From Mnemiopsis leidyi (Eukaryota; Ctenophora; Tentaculata; Lobata; Bolinopsidae): a DNA stretch of 24,035 bases. The notes under the pieces were generated by a model. It searched no databases. It was given only the letters and a program-made list of their open reading frames with translations, and had not been told where the DNA came from. Below, one piece after another: positions 1-12,300 of this stretch; the first letter of the stretch is position 1, and each line of letters starts with the position of its first letter. The position numbers and the translations under genes were made by a program. The stretch covers positions 10,664 to 34,698 of the forward strand of contig JH155980.1 in NCBI GenBank assembly GCA_000226015.1. Direction: 5' to 3'.

Positions 1-264
1 CACTTACACTTACACTACACTTACACTTACACTTACACTAACACTAACACTAACACTAACACTAACACTAACACTAACACTTACACTAACACTAACACTA
101 ACACTAACACTAACACTAACACTAACACTAACACTAACACTAACACTAACACTAACACTAACACTAACACTAACACTAACACTAACACTAACACTAACAC
201 TAACACTAACACTAACACTAACACTAACACTAACACTAACACTAACACTAACACTAACACTTAC
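1..264. repeat. Hexanucleotide array (CACTAA/CACTTA; minus strand TTAGTG/TAAGTG)
   Basis: About 44 tandem hexamers, mostly CACTAA, with CACTTA units at the window edge (1-36), at about 79 and at the exon side. The unit touching the exon at 265 supplies its GTAAGT donor. Each CACTTA unit reads as GTAAGT on the minus strand. It is intronic, not telomeric: the unit is TTAGTG rather than TTAGGG. Confidence 0.97.
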
Positions 265-357
265 TTCCTTTTCCTCTTTGAGCTGTTCAAGTCTGTGTAT
301 AACTGCCGCAGTGAGAGTAGGGAGTGTGTCGTCTTCAAGTTTGAGCGTGTGACATAA
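265..357 (-). CDS. Further minus-strand coiled-coil exon (same gene or next gene)
   Basis: Thirty-one codons, phase 0/0, between acceptor TTCTCCCTCAG and a perfect GTAAGT donor. The peptide LCHTLKLEDDTLPTLTAAVI continues HRLEQLKEEKE, ending in coiled coil. It is phase-compatible with exon 25 if that exon uses its GTTCGA donor. The 2.7 kb gap with an X-box/CCAAT block suggests it may instead belong to a separate downstream gene. The donor is the first unit of the TTAGTG array that runs off the window. Confidence 0.65.
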
Positions 358-418
358 CTGAGGGAGAAATATCGTTAGATAATAACGAATAAGATAATTG
401 TTAGAAAGTACTGTAATT

Positions 419-452
419 AGGAATGCATTCCTCTTATTAGGAATGCATTCCT
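419..452. repeat. Two copies of a 14-bp perfect palindrome
   Basis: AGGAATGCATTCCT occurs at 419-432 and 439-452, each its own reverse complement, preceded by TT(A)TTAG-like sequence. Function unknown. Confidence 0.9.
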
Positions 453-571
453 ATTAAAATCCTATGTCTATCACTCGAGTCAAGAAGAGAATTACAAAAA
501 CCACGTTAAACTCAGTTTCTTATGCGACTCATAAACAATTATCCGATCATTCAGTTAAAATACTGTAATTA

Positions 572-805
572 GATAGTACTATAATTATAGGATGTAGCTG
601 AAGGGGCAGTGTCTAAAGCGGTGGAGGTGGTCCTAATCCCACCCCATCCTGTATTTGTTTGGATGTTGTTGAGAATTTTATCTTTTTCACATCAATAGCT
701 CGGTTAAGTCATTGACTTCTTCATAGTACTATAATTAGATAGTACTATAATTAGATAGTACTATCATTGTTAGATAGTACTATAATTATTAGATAGTACT
801 ATAAT
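572..805. repeat. Dispersed/tandem TAGATAGTACTATAAT repeat
   Basis: ATAGTACTAT, a 10-bp palindrome, recurs at about 573 and in a cluster at 724-803 with TTAG/TTATTAG spacers. A related GTACTGTAATTAG lies near 408 and 561. Probably a minisatellite from a small element. Confidence 0.8.
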
Positions 806-895
806 CGAGAGAAAGGGTTCTATCTGGTACGATTTGGGTATTGGGTAAGTGAGAACCGCCTGCGGTCGGTCCAGAGTGACGTAGGATGTTGAAAT

Positions 896-955
896 CTCGC
901 TATTTATTATATATTATATATTATTACATATTTATATATATTATATATATATATG
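896..955. repeat. AT-only low-complexity tract
   Basis: A run of TATTTA/TATATA sequence almost without G or C. Confidence 0.85.
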
Positions 956-2030
956 TATTTAACTGAATGAAACCTACTTATGAGGTGAGGAAGTGTGCTT
1001 TATTACTACTGTTAATAAGTTTATTACTACTGTTTATACGTATCTAAACCTGGGTGGTACTTATTTATATGAAATGCTTGATGAGAAAACATTGTGATTT
1101 GTGCATTGTACGTTTATGCGAAGGTTGGAAATTTCCAGAAACTATTGAGAATGATATGATTTTCTGTTATAGGTTGACTTTAATGACTAGTATAATACTG
1201 TACGATTAGCAAGATAGTCGTATTGAAGCAAAATTTCGTGTAGTTAAACCGAACTTATCTACACGCACACGTAACACCACGTGTAATATTGACAATATGA
1301 CAAGGACTGATCTTTTTGTTCAGCACTCTTTGTTTTAGCTATAGGCTATGTTGTGGGTATAAACACGGGTAGAGCGTATTTTGGTATTGTGTTCTGCAAA
1401 TTGACGTATTGTTGTTTTGTTTGGGACTGAACAGTGGTATTGTGGTTTTGTACACGACTGAAGAGTGGCGATCTAAGAATTTACCCATTGCAGCCAGTGA
1501 AGTGTAGTAAGTAGGTTTATCTACAATATGACATAGTAATATATAGTAGGTAATATATTTAGTACAGTATAGTAGAGAGGTATTCCCCAGTAAAGAAATG
1601 CAAACTACGGAATGCAATAGTCACAAACTGTGATTAGTTGAGAAGAGGTGAACTAAAACTTAACACTATTATCTGCAGGACACATATACAATGTCCTTTT
1701 ATCTTCTTTAAACTTCTGAAGTCCTTACTTTCTACTTATCTACTTTTCTAGTACAACAAAATTAACAACTTACAGCCCGGAGTAGGATTGACTTTCTCTT
1801 TACGGTCATGAGTAACACATGGGAAACACAGGTAATACAGGTATATCACACAAAAACAACCATTAACACATCACGACATAAACCAAGAAGAAAAAGAAAA
1901 GACAGGGCCGGATCTAAATGTAGTGTAGTAGCTTAGTAGTGTGGACATTAGACGGGAAGTAGATTATAGCTTGTGTAGGAGTGCTGAAATTACATTCTTG
2001 AAATTTAGGGCGGGACCACTGGGAAATAGG

Positions 2031-2070
2031 AAATAGAATGTTGGGATTTGAAATAGAATGTTGGGATTTG
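2031..2070. repeat. 20-bp direct doublet
   Basis: AAATAGAATGTTGGGATTTG is repeated exactly at 2031-2050 and 2051-2070. Confidence 0.9.
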
Positions 2071-2442
2071 AAAGCATTTACGGGGATTTCACTTCTGGCA
2101 ATCTTGCAATGGTGGGTTGCGAGATGAACAAAGAACTGAAAATTAGGGAGCACCGATCAAGAGGGTTCCTCACAACCTCTTGATTACCTAATTTTAAGAG
2201 AAAAAGGTGATCAGTGTCATTAATGTTTGCGGCTTTTGTTATTTTCAAGATAAAACTTTAACATGAACAAGAAACTGAGCCGATGATGACAATGAAAGTG
2301 CTAAGATAAGTTGAAAAGAATATTTTATCATGAAATTGTTACAACTCCACAAAAATAGAGAAAGAAAATCCTAGAGAAGAGGAAGCAGTGCACATAAATC
2401 CTACATGTCTCCGACTCGACCACCAGTAGCATCATTCAGTCA

Positions 2443-2553
2443 GGCTCCATGGCAACGGGTCGCGGATTAAATTAAATGCCACTTGCAACCAGTTACAGAA
2501 CGTCGGACAACCGGTTCTATTGGCTACCGTTTCGAATCTAGCGCAGCTATTGG
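2443..2553. promoter_or_regulatory. Promoter-like block: near X-box plus two CCAAT boxes
   Basis: GGCTCCATGGCAAC (2443-2456) matches the RFX X-box consensus RYYNYYATRRNRAC at 13 of 14 positions. Two CCAAT boxes lie on the minus strand at 2519-2523 and 2549-2553. The layout is like the block at 17590-17769 and would suit transcription toward the exon at 265-357. Confidence 0.4.
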
Positions 2554-3045
2554 TCAATTATCATCCTTGGTAGTTTCACGAGCTAATATTTAAAGTTATC
2601 GTCTTATCAATTTTGTCAGAAAAGAAACAGGTTGTAATTGGCCGTACTTTGTTTAACAATAGCTAAAAATGTTATTTTAGGAGGAAAATATTAATAGGTA
2701 CGACATAATATAATATTGAAAATCTTGCTATCTAATTTCAGCGATCGAATTGTCGACAAAAGTTTCGGAACATCGGCTAAGACGGAAAATTCCACCAGCC
2801 ACAACGTGGCGTACTAACAGGGTTACTGAATAACAAATTCAAATAACCAGAGCGCTACCTGCGCTAGTTTATGTCAGATATAGTTAGTTGTCACTTGGAG
2901 CTGTGAAAGATGCTGTGAACCAATTTGGAGATCTTAGTTCCGCATGTCAGTTTGTAGGACGCGGGACATGGTACAAAATAAGACAAAATAAGCCATTTTC
3001 ATAATTCCGAGTGACCAATAGAGTTTAAAAGAATTACTTTTAAGT

Positions 3046-3337
3046 TCAACTAAACGATTCTAAAGTAAGTCGAACCTGTTGAGTACAGAGCTGAATATCC
3101 CTCAAAAACCGGTTATGTAGTCCCTCTTCCTCCTCCTCTTCCTCCTCCTCCCCTCCTTCCTCCTCCTCTCTTCCTGTCTGAGTTTCAGAGTCTGCCCAGG
3201 TGATGATGAGGGGAGACATCGTGTCACATTGTCTATCACAGAGCAGTTTTGTGTCGGTTGTCCGGTTGGTTATGGGAGAGAGGTAGAGTTGGGAACATTC
3301 TGAGTGGGGAGGCGTCGCTGAATCGTCTGGTGTACTC
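3046..3337 (-). CDS. Coiled-coil gene, exon 25 (acidic tail; last exon or penultimate)
   Basis: Enters in phase 2 after acceptor AATTTTGCAG. The peptide SSTPDDSATPPHSECSQLYL leads to TWADSETQTGREEEE, a poly-Glu run, then LHNRFLRDIQLCTQQ. It either continues VRLTLESFS to the TGA at 3046, or splices at CAG/GTTCGA (low end 3076, phase 0), which would fit the exon at 265-357. I see no AATAAA in the 400 bases downstream of the stop, so the gene end is uncertain. Confidence 0.75.
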
Positions 3338-6300
3338 CTGCAAAATTTACTGAGTTTAGATTCAATTTTAATGGAATCAATTCGATGAAGAGAGCACATT
3401 CAAATGACAGGATTGGTAAAAGAGAGACAGATAACCGCACAAAAGTCGCGAATGGTGTTGATCATGATATTTCTCAACTCAGCAACAAGAAAAAGGTATC
3501 ATGGGATCATACTTACGATCTCGGAAGACTGCAGTTTTGCCGTTTTTTAAGTTCTAGCTCCAGCTTTTCAGCATTCTCTGCGCTCGCCATCAGCTCTTCT
3601 TTCACAGCTGAGGATTTTATTTTCATTTTGCAAATTATCTGACATCTTAAATATGCCATTATTATGTAGACAAAGAAAAAGTCTGACACTGAACAGAACT
3701 CCGAGTAATAAACTTAAAATCAACTCACCCTTGTACCGTTCAAGAAGTTGCTCATATTGGATTTCTTTTTTCTCTGCCACGTTCTCTCTCTCCTTGTACC
3801 CAGATATCTGTTCTATCAACCCCTTTTCTCGTTTCTCCAATTTCCCAACCTGTACAGGGGTTTATTTAGTAAGGCAGAGAGGGATACGTTTACTTAGGGA
3901 GTTAAGGATATGGCAATTCATGGAACAATTTGACACTTGATGGAGCCCTTAGAAATTCTGAAAGTAAGAAAAGTGAAATGTGGATACATAATTTACAAAC
4001 CTTCTTCTGCAGTTCCCCAGCGATTTTGAGCTGATACTGCAAAGCCAATTCCAGCTCTTTCTCTGACTTCTTCCGGTCAGCCAGATCGTTAGACAACTGC
4101 TGATTCTTCATTTTTAACCTCTCCACACTCTGGTTGCTGGGTTGCTCAGTCTGTATGGAAACCGAGGAGCTGTAGGCTGAATCTGTACCGTACGTGAAGA
4201 GTGAACTGTCAGTTTGCACGACAATGTCGCTGGTAGACCCCGCGCTCTTGCGTGGAGTCGCTACTGGACTTTTTCGTGGTGTACAAGGTCTGGAGCCGAG
4301 TGTGGTGATACGCGCGTAGCAGTTACTGCACAGGTTTTCTCTGTACTGGCTTACAAACATGTGCAGAATTTCCCTGGCAGGATCGGAGGGGATTACCATG
4401 AAACATTTGTGTTTAAGGTTGTGGAGATCCGTGAGTGTTCCTTGTGTCAGGGGTGATTTCTTGAGACGCTCAATCTTCTGGTTATCTAACTCTCGCTTGA
4501 GATAGACAACATTTTCCTCGAGATTTTCCATTGATACTTCTCTTTCCATCAATTCTATCTCGAGCTGCTTCGCAGCAGTTTCAAACTTGTTTTTCTCTAA
4601 GATAGCTTCATTCAATTTGGACTTCATAACCCCGATTTCTTTTGATTCTTCTTTAGATTTTATAAGGAAGTTATCTTTTTCGGTCAACAATTTGTCGATT
4701 TGATGTCCAAGCTTTTGGTTTGCTTTAGCGAGGGCCCTGACCGAAAGTTTAGTTTCCTCCAAGGCATCCTTGAAATCAGCTGACTTCCTCAAAGGACGGG
4801 GTAAGGTACTTATATGGTCATCGTTTTCAGAATCACTCGACAAAACATGGGCATAAGATTGTTCAAGAAGACGCCTTCTCAGTTCGTTGTTGAGAGAGTT
4901 TATCGTTTCAGTGGCTTCGTCTTGGTAGAGCTTACTCTGTTCCACCTCATCCTCAAGCTTCTTTTTCGTTTCTAACAAGTAATTCTCCAGCTGCTGCTTC
5001 TCCTCCTCTAAGATTACAATTGTCTCCTTAGCAGCATCCTTCTCTATCTTTTCCATGTTGTACTTATCAGCCACCTCGAGGAACTCTTTTTCTTTATCTT
5101 CGATAACATTATCAATTTCATTCCTCGCCTCCAGTTGTATATCGAGCTCCGTTTGAAGGGCATTGTTTGCAGTGGTTAGCTTCTGATTTTCTTGTTTCAT
5201 GTTTGTAAGCTGAGATGAAACTTTCTGTTCTTCTAGTTTCACCCTTGCGTTTTCCTCTTGAGTAGATTTCAGCTGCTGTGTTAATTCTACTTGAAGAGAG
5301 GCTAACTCAACTGCGTCCTTTTCAAGGACATCGATTTGGGCTTGCTTGCTTTCAACTAAAGCTTCATAGGTTGACACTGTACTCTGGAAACGTTCTTGTT
5401 CAGCGATCAACTCCTCGCGTATTTCAACGAGCTGATTGCAAGAATACCCAGATTCTTCTGTCATTTTCTCAATCTGCTCTTCTAAAATCTCGACCTTCTC
5501 TTGCAGCTTATCCAAAACCTCCACAGTCATGTTTGTTTGAGCAGCTGCTTCTATTATTTCTGAAGCAGCCTGGTTACCAAACTCAGACAGCTCAACGACG
5601 GCACTCTGACAATCACTGTCTTTTGTTTCGCTTTCAAACTGACAACTGTTGTCATTGAACTGTCGATTAGCGAACGGTTCGAGTTTCTTTTCCAACTGGT
5701 CTCCACGGATCATTTCCTCTGAAAGTGCTGACTCTAGGGCCGATATTGTCGCTTCTTTTTCTTCCAGAGCCGAATTGTATCTATTATCTGAATCATCGAG
5801 CTTCTTTTGAAGACTTGCTAGCTCATTTTGTATGGCCAAATTGTTTTCCACCTTCTCTTCGAGTGTTTTCATCAGTTCCGCATCGCGTAGCTCCATCTCT
5901 TGCATGGCGTCTTGGACAGCATTCATAGCAGACTGCAAATTTGCCACCTCCTTACTCTCTTTCAGCTCTTCAAGTTCAAAGTTCGCTTTCTCAATTTCTC
6001 CTTCCAGATTCTTGATGGTGGCGGTTGCTTCCGAAAGAGCACTTTCGGCCTTTGCACGGTCAGCACGACATTTCCTAACTTCTGCCTGCATGCCATTCAT
6101 TACGTCTCTGTTTTTGTCGTTCATCAGGCGCTCCATTTTCACTTTTTCGTCGCATTGCTTCTGTATGTTCTTGATACTAGCTTCAGATTCGACCTGCATT
6201 GAACGTGCCATTTTTCGTTCTATTCTGGCTTCTCTAACTTCTCTCTGCATCTCATCCATCAAATCTCTGTTTTTGTTATTCATAACCTGCTCTTTTTCAA

Positions 6301-9300
6301 TACTCTCAGTCAACTGTTTTACTTGATCGGTCAGTATTGCGATGCACTCATCCTTATCCTTCACAACAGCCTCCACAGCAGCTAATTCTTCCAGCTTCTG
6401 CCTCATCTCGACCGTATCAACATCTGACTCCTCCATCTTTTTCATCATGACCGTCAGATTTTCTTCTTTTTCCTTCAACAATAAGTCTGATTCCTCCTTT
6501 TCATTGATCAAAGTTTTGACCTGGTCTTCCAACTCACGAACAGCTAGAGCTGACTGATGCTCCTTCGCTGTGACCTCGTCAAGTATTCCTTGTACTTTTT
6601 GGGCCTCTACTTTCAACTCTTCCATTTCAAGTAGAACTTGAGAACACTCCTTTACTTTCTCTTCAATTGTTTCCTCAGCCTTTTCAAGTTCGTTCGTGAG
6701 GCTCTCAACTTTAGACTTCGATTGAAGCAACTCTTGCCTTGCTCCTTCGAATTGTGAAGTGACAGCTCTAAGATTCCTTTCACTCTCCTCACAGTCGTTT
6801 TTCCATTTCGACATGTTCTTGTTAGCATCCTCGATCAAATCGTCCTTTTCTTTCAACTTCTCGGTCGTCTCTGCATCGCGTCCTTCCTTGACAGTTATCA
6901 GCTCTTCCTGAAGAGCTATGTTCTTATCCACAAGTCTGCAGTTTTCGTCCTTAATCTCTCGAACCTGGGCCTCGAGCTCGGTTTTCTCTGATGTAAGGGC
7001 AGCGACTAGAGACTCATGCTCGACCACATCGTTAAGAGACTGCTCGAGCTGCTCGCTGACATTGTCAATGTCATCCTGGTACTGCAGCTCACTTTTCTGG
7101 TACTCGTGTATTCGTTTCAGGAGGTCATCTATCGTTTTCTGAGCCTCTTCGAGTTCTTTTAACCGCTGGTTAAGCCTTTCTTCCATTTCGGAGTACTTTC
7201 CTATGAGGTCCTCTTTTTCATCCCCCGAAAGCTTTTCAACACTTGAAACGCTGCAAAGATCGATTCTAAACTGTTCGTTCTGGTCTTCGAGATGTTGTAC
7301 GTACACCTTTTCTTTGCCCAATTCCTCCTGGAGTACATTCAGTTTCTCAAGCAACTCGTTAACCTGTTCTTTCGTCAAGGTGCCGTCGTACAAGGATTCT
7401 TCGAACGATTCTTGAATCACTGGTAGTGAGGATGAAACGTTCGATCGATTCTGATCATCGAGTTTCTGTTGAAGTTCCGCGTTTTTCAACAGCTGCATCT
7501 CGTAATTTCGATCGAAGTTTTCAACGTACAAACGCTCACGATCTAGCTCTGCCTTGATCCTCTTCAGCTTACTCTTTATCTCCTCCAGTTCCGACTTAAG
7601 CTCCTCGTTTTCCCTGACAGCCTCATTAAACTGTTCGTGGACCTCCTCCTCCTGAATGGTGTAGTCCACCGAGATGTGTCTCTGCTTGGAGTCCATCATC
7701 AGTAGGTCCATACTCAGGGGACCAGAGCTTGAGCTGCTGTCTTGAAAGTCGAAGTCTTCGCTATCCATGCGGGAGAAAGACCTTTGAAGCTCATCTTTAG
7801 CTGCATCTCTGTCGACGGTAATGTCTTTAATCTTGTCCTCCAACCCTCGCAGTTTCTCCTGCTTGTCATCTAGCTTCTTCTCCAGCTTGTCATTGTACGA
7901 TTTCTGGCGAGTTAGCTGGTCTTTGAGGTCCTTGATGATGGCATCTTTGCCTGTGAGATTTCCTCCAGGTTTGAGAATCGTGGAGACTCGTCGTGCGGTC
8001 CTCTCTTGGTCTGCCATCTGGAGATTTACAGCCTCAAGCTTATCGCGGGCCATTTGCAGCTGAAAATATGTGCTCTGTGATAATGCTGGTCCGAAATTTT
8101 CGGGAAAACACATGATTTGGAACAAAAATGATAAGTTTTTAATTGCCTTGAACATACAAGTTGTACTAGTTTAACAGATTGAATTCAAACTGTGCTCATT
8201 CAGTTTTACAGTTTAGTTTCAAAGCACAAGTAATCAAATTTATTACCTCCTCACGCAGAAGTTCATTGTTTTTGCTGACTTCGTCCCTTTGTTTCTCACA
8301 CTTGGACACTCTGCAATATCTACATTAGCAACCAACCAGAAAGATATAAATCTACAAATTTATTCTTTAACTCACATGAATTATTGACAAACATAGAATT
8401 TACCATTAATTTTAGGAAAAGGTCTACAGAAGATAAAACAGACCTATTTTTTAGAATCCAAACTTGCGAGTGGAGTTGGAGATTTCTGAAATAAATAACA
8501 GTTAATTCAAACTGAGATGGAAGACAATGGCAAAAGTACTTAAATAATTCAGACTTCTATCTAGCTCGAAATTCAGAGCCCTTACTAATAATAAACATTT
8601 AATTGAGTTTATACCCATTACCTTATTTCACTTATTTAAGTTCATGCCCCCTATAAACACCAACCTAAGTTTATAACCCCTATATAGTATATAGTTATAA
8701 ACACTTACTCCAGTTTGTACTTTATATCCCCTATAAACACTTACTTAAGTGTATACCCCCTATAAAAACAGTATATAACCACCCCCTTTAAACACTTACT
8801 TCAGTCTGTACTTTATACCCCCTATATACACTTACTTGAGTGTATACCCTCTATGAACACTTAATTTAGTTTGTACTTTATACCCCCTATAAACACTTAC
8901 TTCAGCTTAGAACCTTTCTGAGATCTCCGCTCATCCTCGACCTCCCTCTTGTACTGGTGAAACTCGTCCTCCAAATCTGCGAACCTCATGTCCGTCTCGT
9001 CAAGTCTTTCTTTCTGCAGAACAGACAATCCCATAAATTTGTTTTATTGGGTTCAGTGCACTTGTTTGCAGAACCGACATCTCATAAACTTGTTTTATTG
9101 GGTTCAGTGCACTTGTTTGCAGAACCGACATCTCATAAACTTGTTTTATCGGGTTCAGTGCACTTGTTTGCAGAACCGACATCTCATAAACTTGTTTTAT
9201 CGGGTTCAGTGCACTTGTTTGCAGAACCGACATCTCATAAACTTGTTTTATCGGGTTCAGTGCACTTGTTTGTTTTAGATTAAATCGTCTTGTGTAGTTT

Positions 9301-12300
9301 ACTTTACCTCAGTTCAAATTTAATGATCCTTATCGACTCAAGTCCTTAAAAAAATTTCCAGTCAAGAGGATTGCCAAGAACTAAAGAAATAGTGTAAGTG
9401 CACGAAAGTAATTACGTATTTCTCCTTGTCCTGTTGGAGGGTCTGCATCTGTTGACCCATCTCCTCGTACTCTTCCTCCTTGTTCCGCAGATCGTCCTCC
9501 AAGTCCCGGATCTTACACTTGTCTTTAATCTTGTCCTGGTGGGGTTCATAGCTAACTTCTACTTACCAAACAAATAAAACATTGATAATCGTAAGAATAC
9601 TCTTGCTTTGCACTTCAAAAACTCTAACTTTCCTCAGTGCCGGAGTTGAATATGTACTTTAGTAAGCTTACTTCCAAGAAACTACACCAACCTTAAACTG
9701 CTCTCCTATCTGATCCTTCTGTGAGGCTACCAGCTTCTCCAGATTCTCTATTCTTACTGAAGTTTGATCTTCGTTCTGTTTCTCGCGCTCACTCTCGTAC
9801 CACTTTACTTCTTCGTTCAGCGATTTTATCATCTGTTTCACAAGCAATAAGCATTTTTTAGCTATATGCTAGTAAGGACGAAAATAATCTTAATCCAACT
9901 TTGGCTTAGGTACTGTTTTGTTATCTTTGCAGGGCGAACACTGAAAATTGGAATACAACTGAAATTTACCGTGAAATTCCCGTAGAGCGTATTTACAAGA
10001 GCTGTAAGTTTCTCATCGATAAAAAGAAAAGTTTCAGGTTTCCTAGGAAACAAGCCACCGGAGCAATATTCTTTAACTATCTGATCTAGAGAATCTTTAG
10101 CATACTGGAACTGACTACTCTTCTGGCTGAATAAAGATTTGTGTTATTTCACCTTTAGTGAACCTCTCTTTATGGGTTCAGCAGTGATTCAAATTCTGTT
10201 AGAGGAAAAATAACTTGACGTTAAGTTAGCATTGAATCATTTACCCCACGCAAACAAAAAACAGTAACAAACAAAAAGAAATTTTCACAAACAGAGATTC
10301 TTACAAACAAAGAGACGCATAAAACAAATCAAGTAGACGAGTTAGCAACCAACAGATAGTTAACAAAAAACAGACAAACAGTTTTCTACCTTAGTTCCTT
10401 GTTCTCTGAATGTTCCTTCTCAAGTTGTCGCTCCAGGGTTTGTCGGTGTTCGTCTGCGTCCTGTAACTCCCGCTCTAGAACTCTGAGCAAAATCAACGTG
10501 AAATAGATAATTGTAGTATTGAGGTGAGATGGGAAAATAATCTTGTCCGATCCTAATATTATAAGTAGAAACGAAATAATAGGATGTAAAGAGATGAAGG
10601 ATATCATTTTATCATTGCACAACAGTAGTGGCTTCTGCACGTGCATGTGCATTTGCACGCCGTACCAAGTACAGACACACTCAAACACAGTACATACATA
10701 CACACATACATACCTAACTTCGTCACATTTTTGTCTGAGTCTAAACTCCAAATCTTCCTCACTTTCCATGTCATGTGATGTTCTCCTGCCTGTAAGTATA
10801 ATTCTTACTTCATGAATCATGACATTAACTTCATGACCATGACATTAACTTCATGATCATAATATTTATTTCATTATCATGTGATCATCATAATAATTTG
10901 CCCACATTGTGACAAATTTGTACGGAAACATAATATGTACGTTCCTTGATTGTTACTTGAGCAATATCAACACGTGCTTATCGCCCAGCTTGATCACATG
11001 TTATTTTATTATTGTTACCTTCGGAAATGAGCTGTTTGAAAAACAGAGGATCCTCAGTTTTCCTTTGTTCAAATATTGCTCGTAAAAACTCTCTGTCTTC
11101 CAATTTAGCCTAAAAACATCAGAATAGTCAAAAGCTTGAGATGGTTTACTAATTCATATCAAGGTAAAGCCTTCTTAATGATCAATTAACGTGACATTTC
11201 ATCGATAAGAAAATGAATGTTTTTCTCAAAAGCGGAAAATTTGTCTGATTATTCTTTGTTATTGCGAAAAGTCGACTCCAGCCGACCAATACGATCGATG
11301 ACAATAAAGCCGAGAAACAAAATAAGCGGACAGTTAGATTTCGATAAAAATTGCAAATCTTCAAAAAATGATTATTATTAAGTTTGTGGATGCGGATGGA
11401 ACTTGAACGTGTACGATAGCTGCTGCAGATGAAAGTTAACCAACAACTTAGAGACATGTGATTGACTTAGTGCCTGTAACTTAGCATAGTAGCGCGCAGT
11501 AAGACTGTTTCACATTACGCCACCACGCTTTCTTAGGTTCTGGGTTTCAAATATTGAGCGGCTGGAACTTTGTTGGAACCTTGCCAGGGAGTGTGAAAGT
11601 CGGGATTTTGGGAATTAAGGATTTGTAATTAATTAATTGGGAATTAATTCAGGGTTATGAGTAATCAATTTATAGGATATTTCTACGCCGACGAAAAATA
11701 AGACAAATGGAAAACACGAATCTACATTAATCACGATACAGAGTTAAAATCAAATCCTACTAACTCATCACACGAATTTTCACAAAATCAAAAACAAAGA
11801 GATACATTACAGAGATACTGAATACTGATGGTCACGTGATGCGACCTCACGTGATTACCTCGCAAAATAAGCAGAATTTTCTGTGTCTGATGCTCCCCTA
11901 AAAAAGTCATTACTCATAACATATTTTTGGACAAAAAACCCTGGCTTGAACCATAGAATAACCGTAATAGCCAAGCAAATGGTCGGTGACTGTTACAGGC
12001 TAAAAACAAAACACCGATAGACAAGCAACCCTGCCTCTAAAACTTTGATGTCAGGCGAACAAAAATCGGAAATTGTACTTTAAAGTAGACGCGCTCACAA
12101 TTGTTTCTATACGGGACAAACAACACAACAAAAAGTGCAGAGAAAAGCAGACAAACAGACATGCAGACAAACAGACAGACAAACAAACACACGGACACAC
12201 AAACAGACACACAAACCTGGATCTGTGCGACAATGTCGTTTTTCTCTTGTTCGTGTTGCTCGATCTGATTTTCAAGGTATTCTATCTGGGATCTGTTGTT

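Larger units (their letters stand above)
358..3045. other. 2.7 kb without a confident exon
   Basis: Either the intron between exons 25 and 265-357 or an intergenic gap. It holds small palindromic repeats (419-452, 572-805), an AT-only tract (about 896-955), a 20-bp doublet (2031-2070) and an X-box/CCAAT block (2443-2553). An exon-like segment at 2082-2135 is not supported further. Confidence 0.6.
11110..12216. other. 1.1 kb intron between exons 13 and 14
   Basis: Holds a possible inverted-repeat element (11651-11942), two TCACGTGA motifs, and the donor-side microsatellite at 12150-12216. No exon seen. Confidence 0.6.

Noticed and set aside
1..264. Telomere or internal telomeric repeat
   Set aside because: The unit is TTAGTG/TAAGTG throughout, never TTAGGG, and it lies directly against a splice donor.
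2082..2135. Exon-like 54-base segment on the minus strand (FFVHLATHHCKIARSEIP)
   Set aside because: It has acceptor and donor and phase 0/0, but no coiled-coil character and no other support; probably chance.
5278..8063. Plus-strand open frames opposite the giant exon
   Set aside because: Ser/Phe/Leu-rich complements of a Glu/Lys-rich coding strand; shadows of the real exon.
9000..9283. Open frames with 17-residue repeats
   Set aside because: They come from a 51-bp intronic repeat (51 = 3 x 17) that stays open in several frames on both strands.
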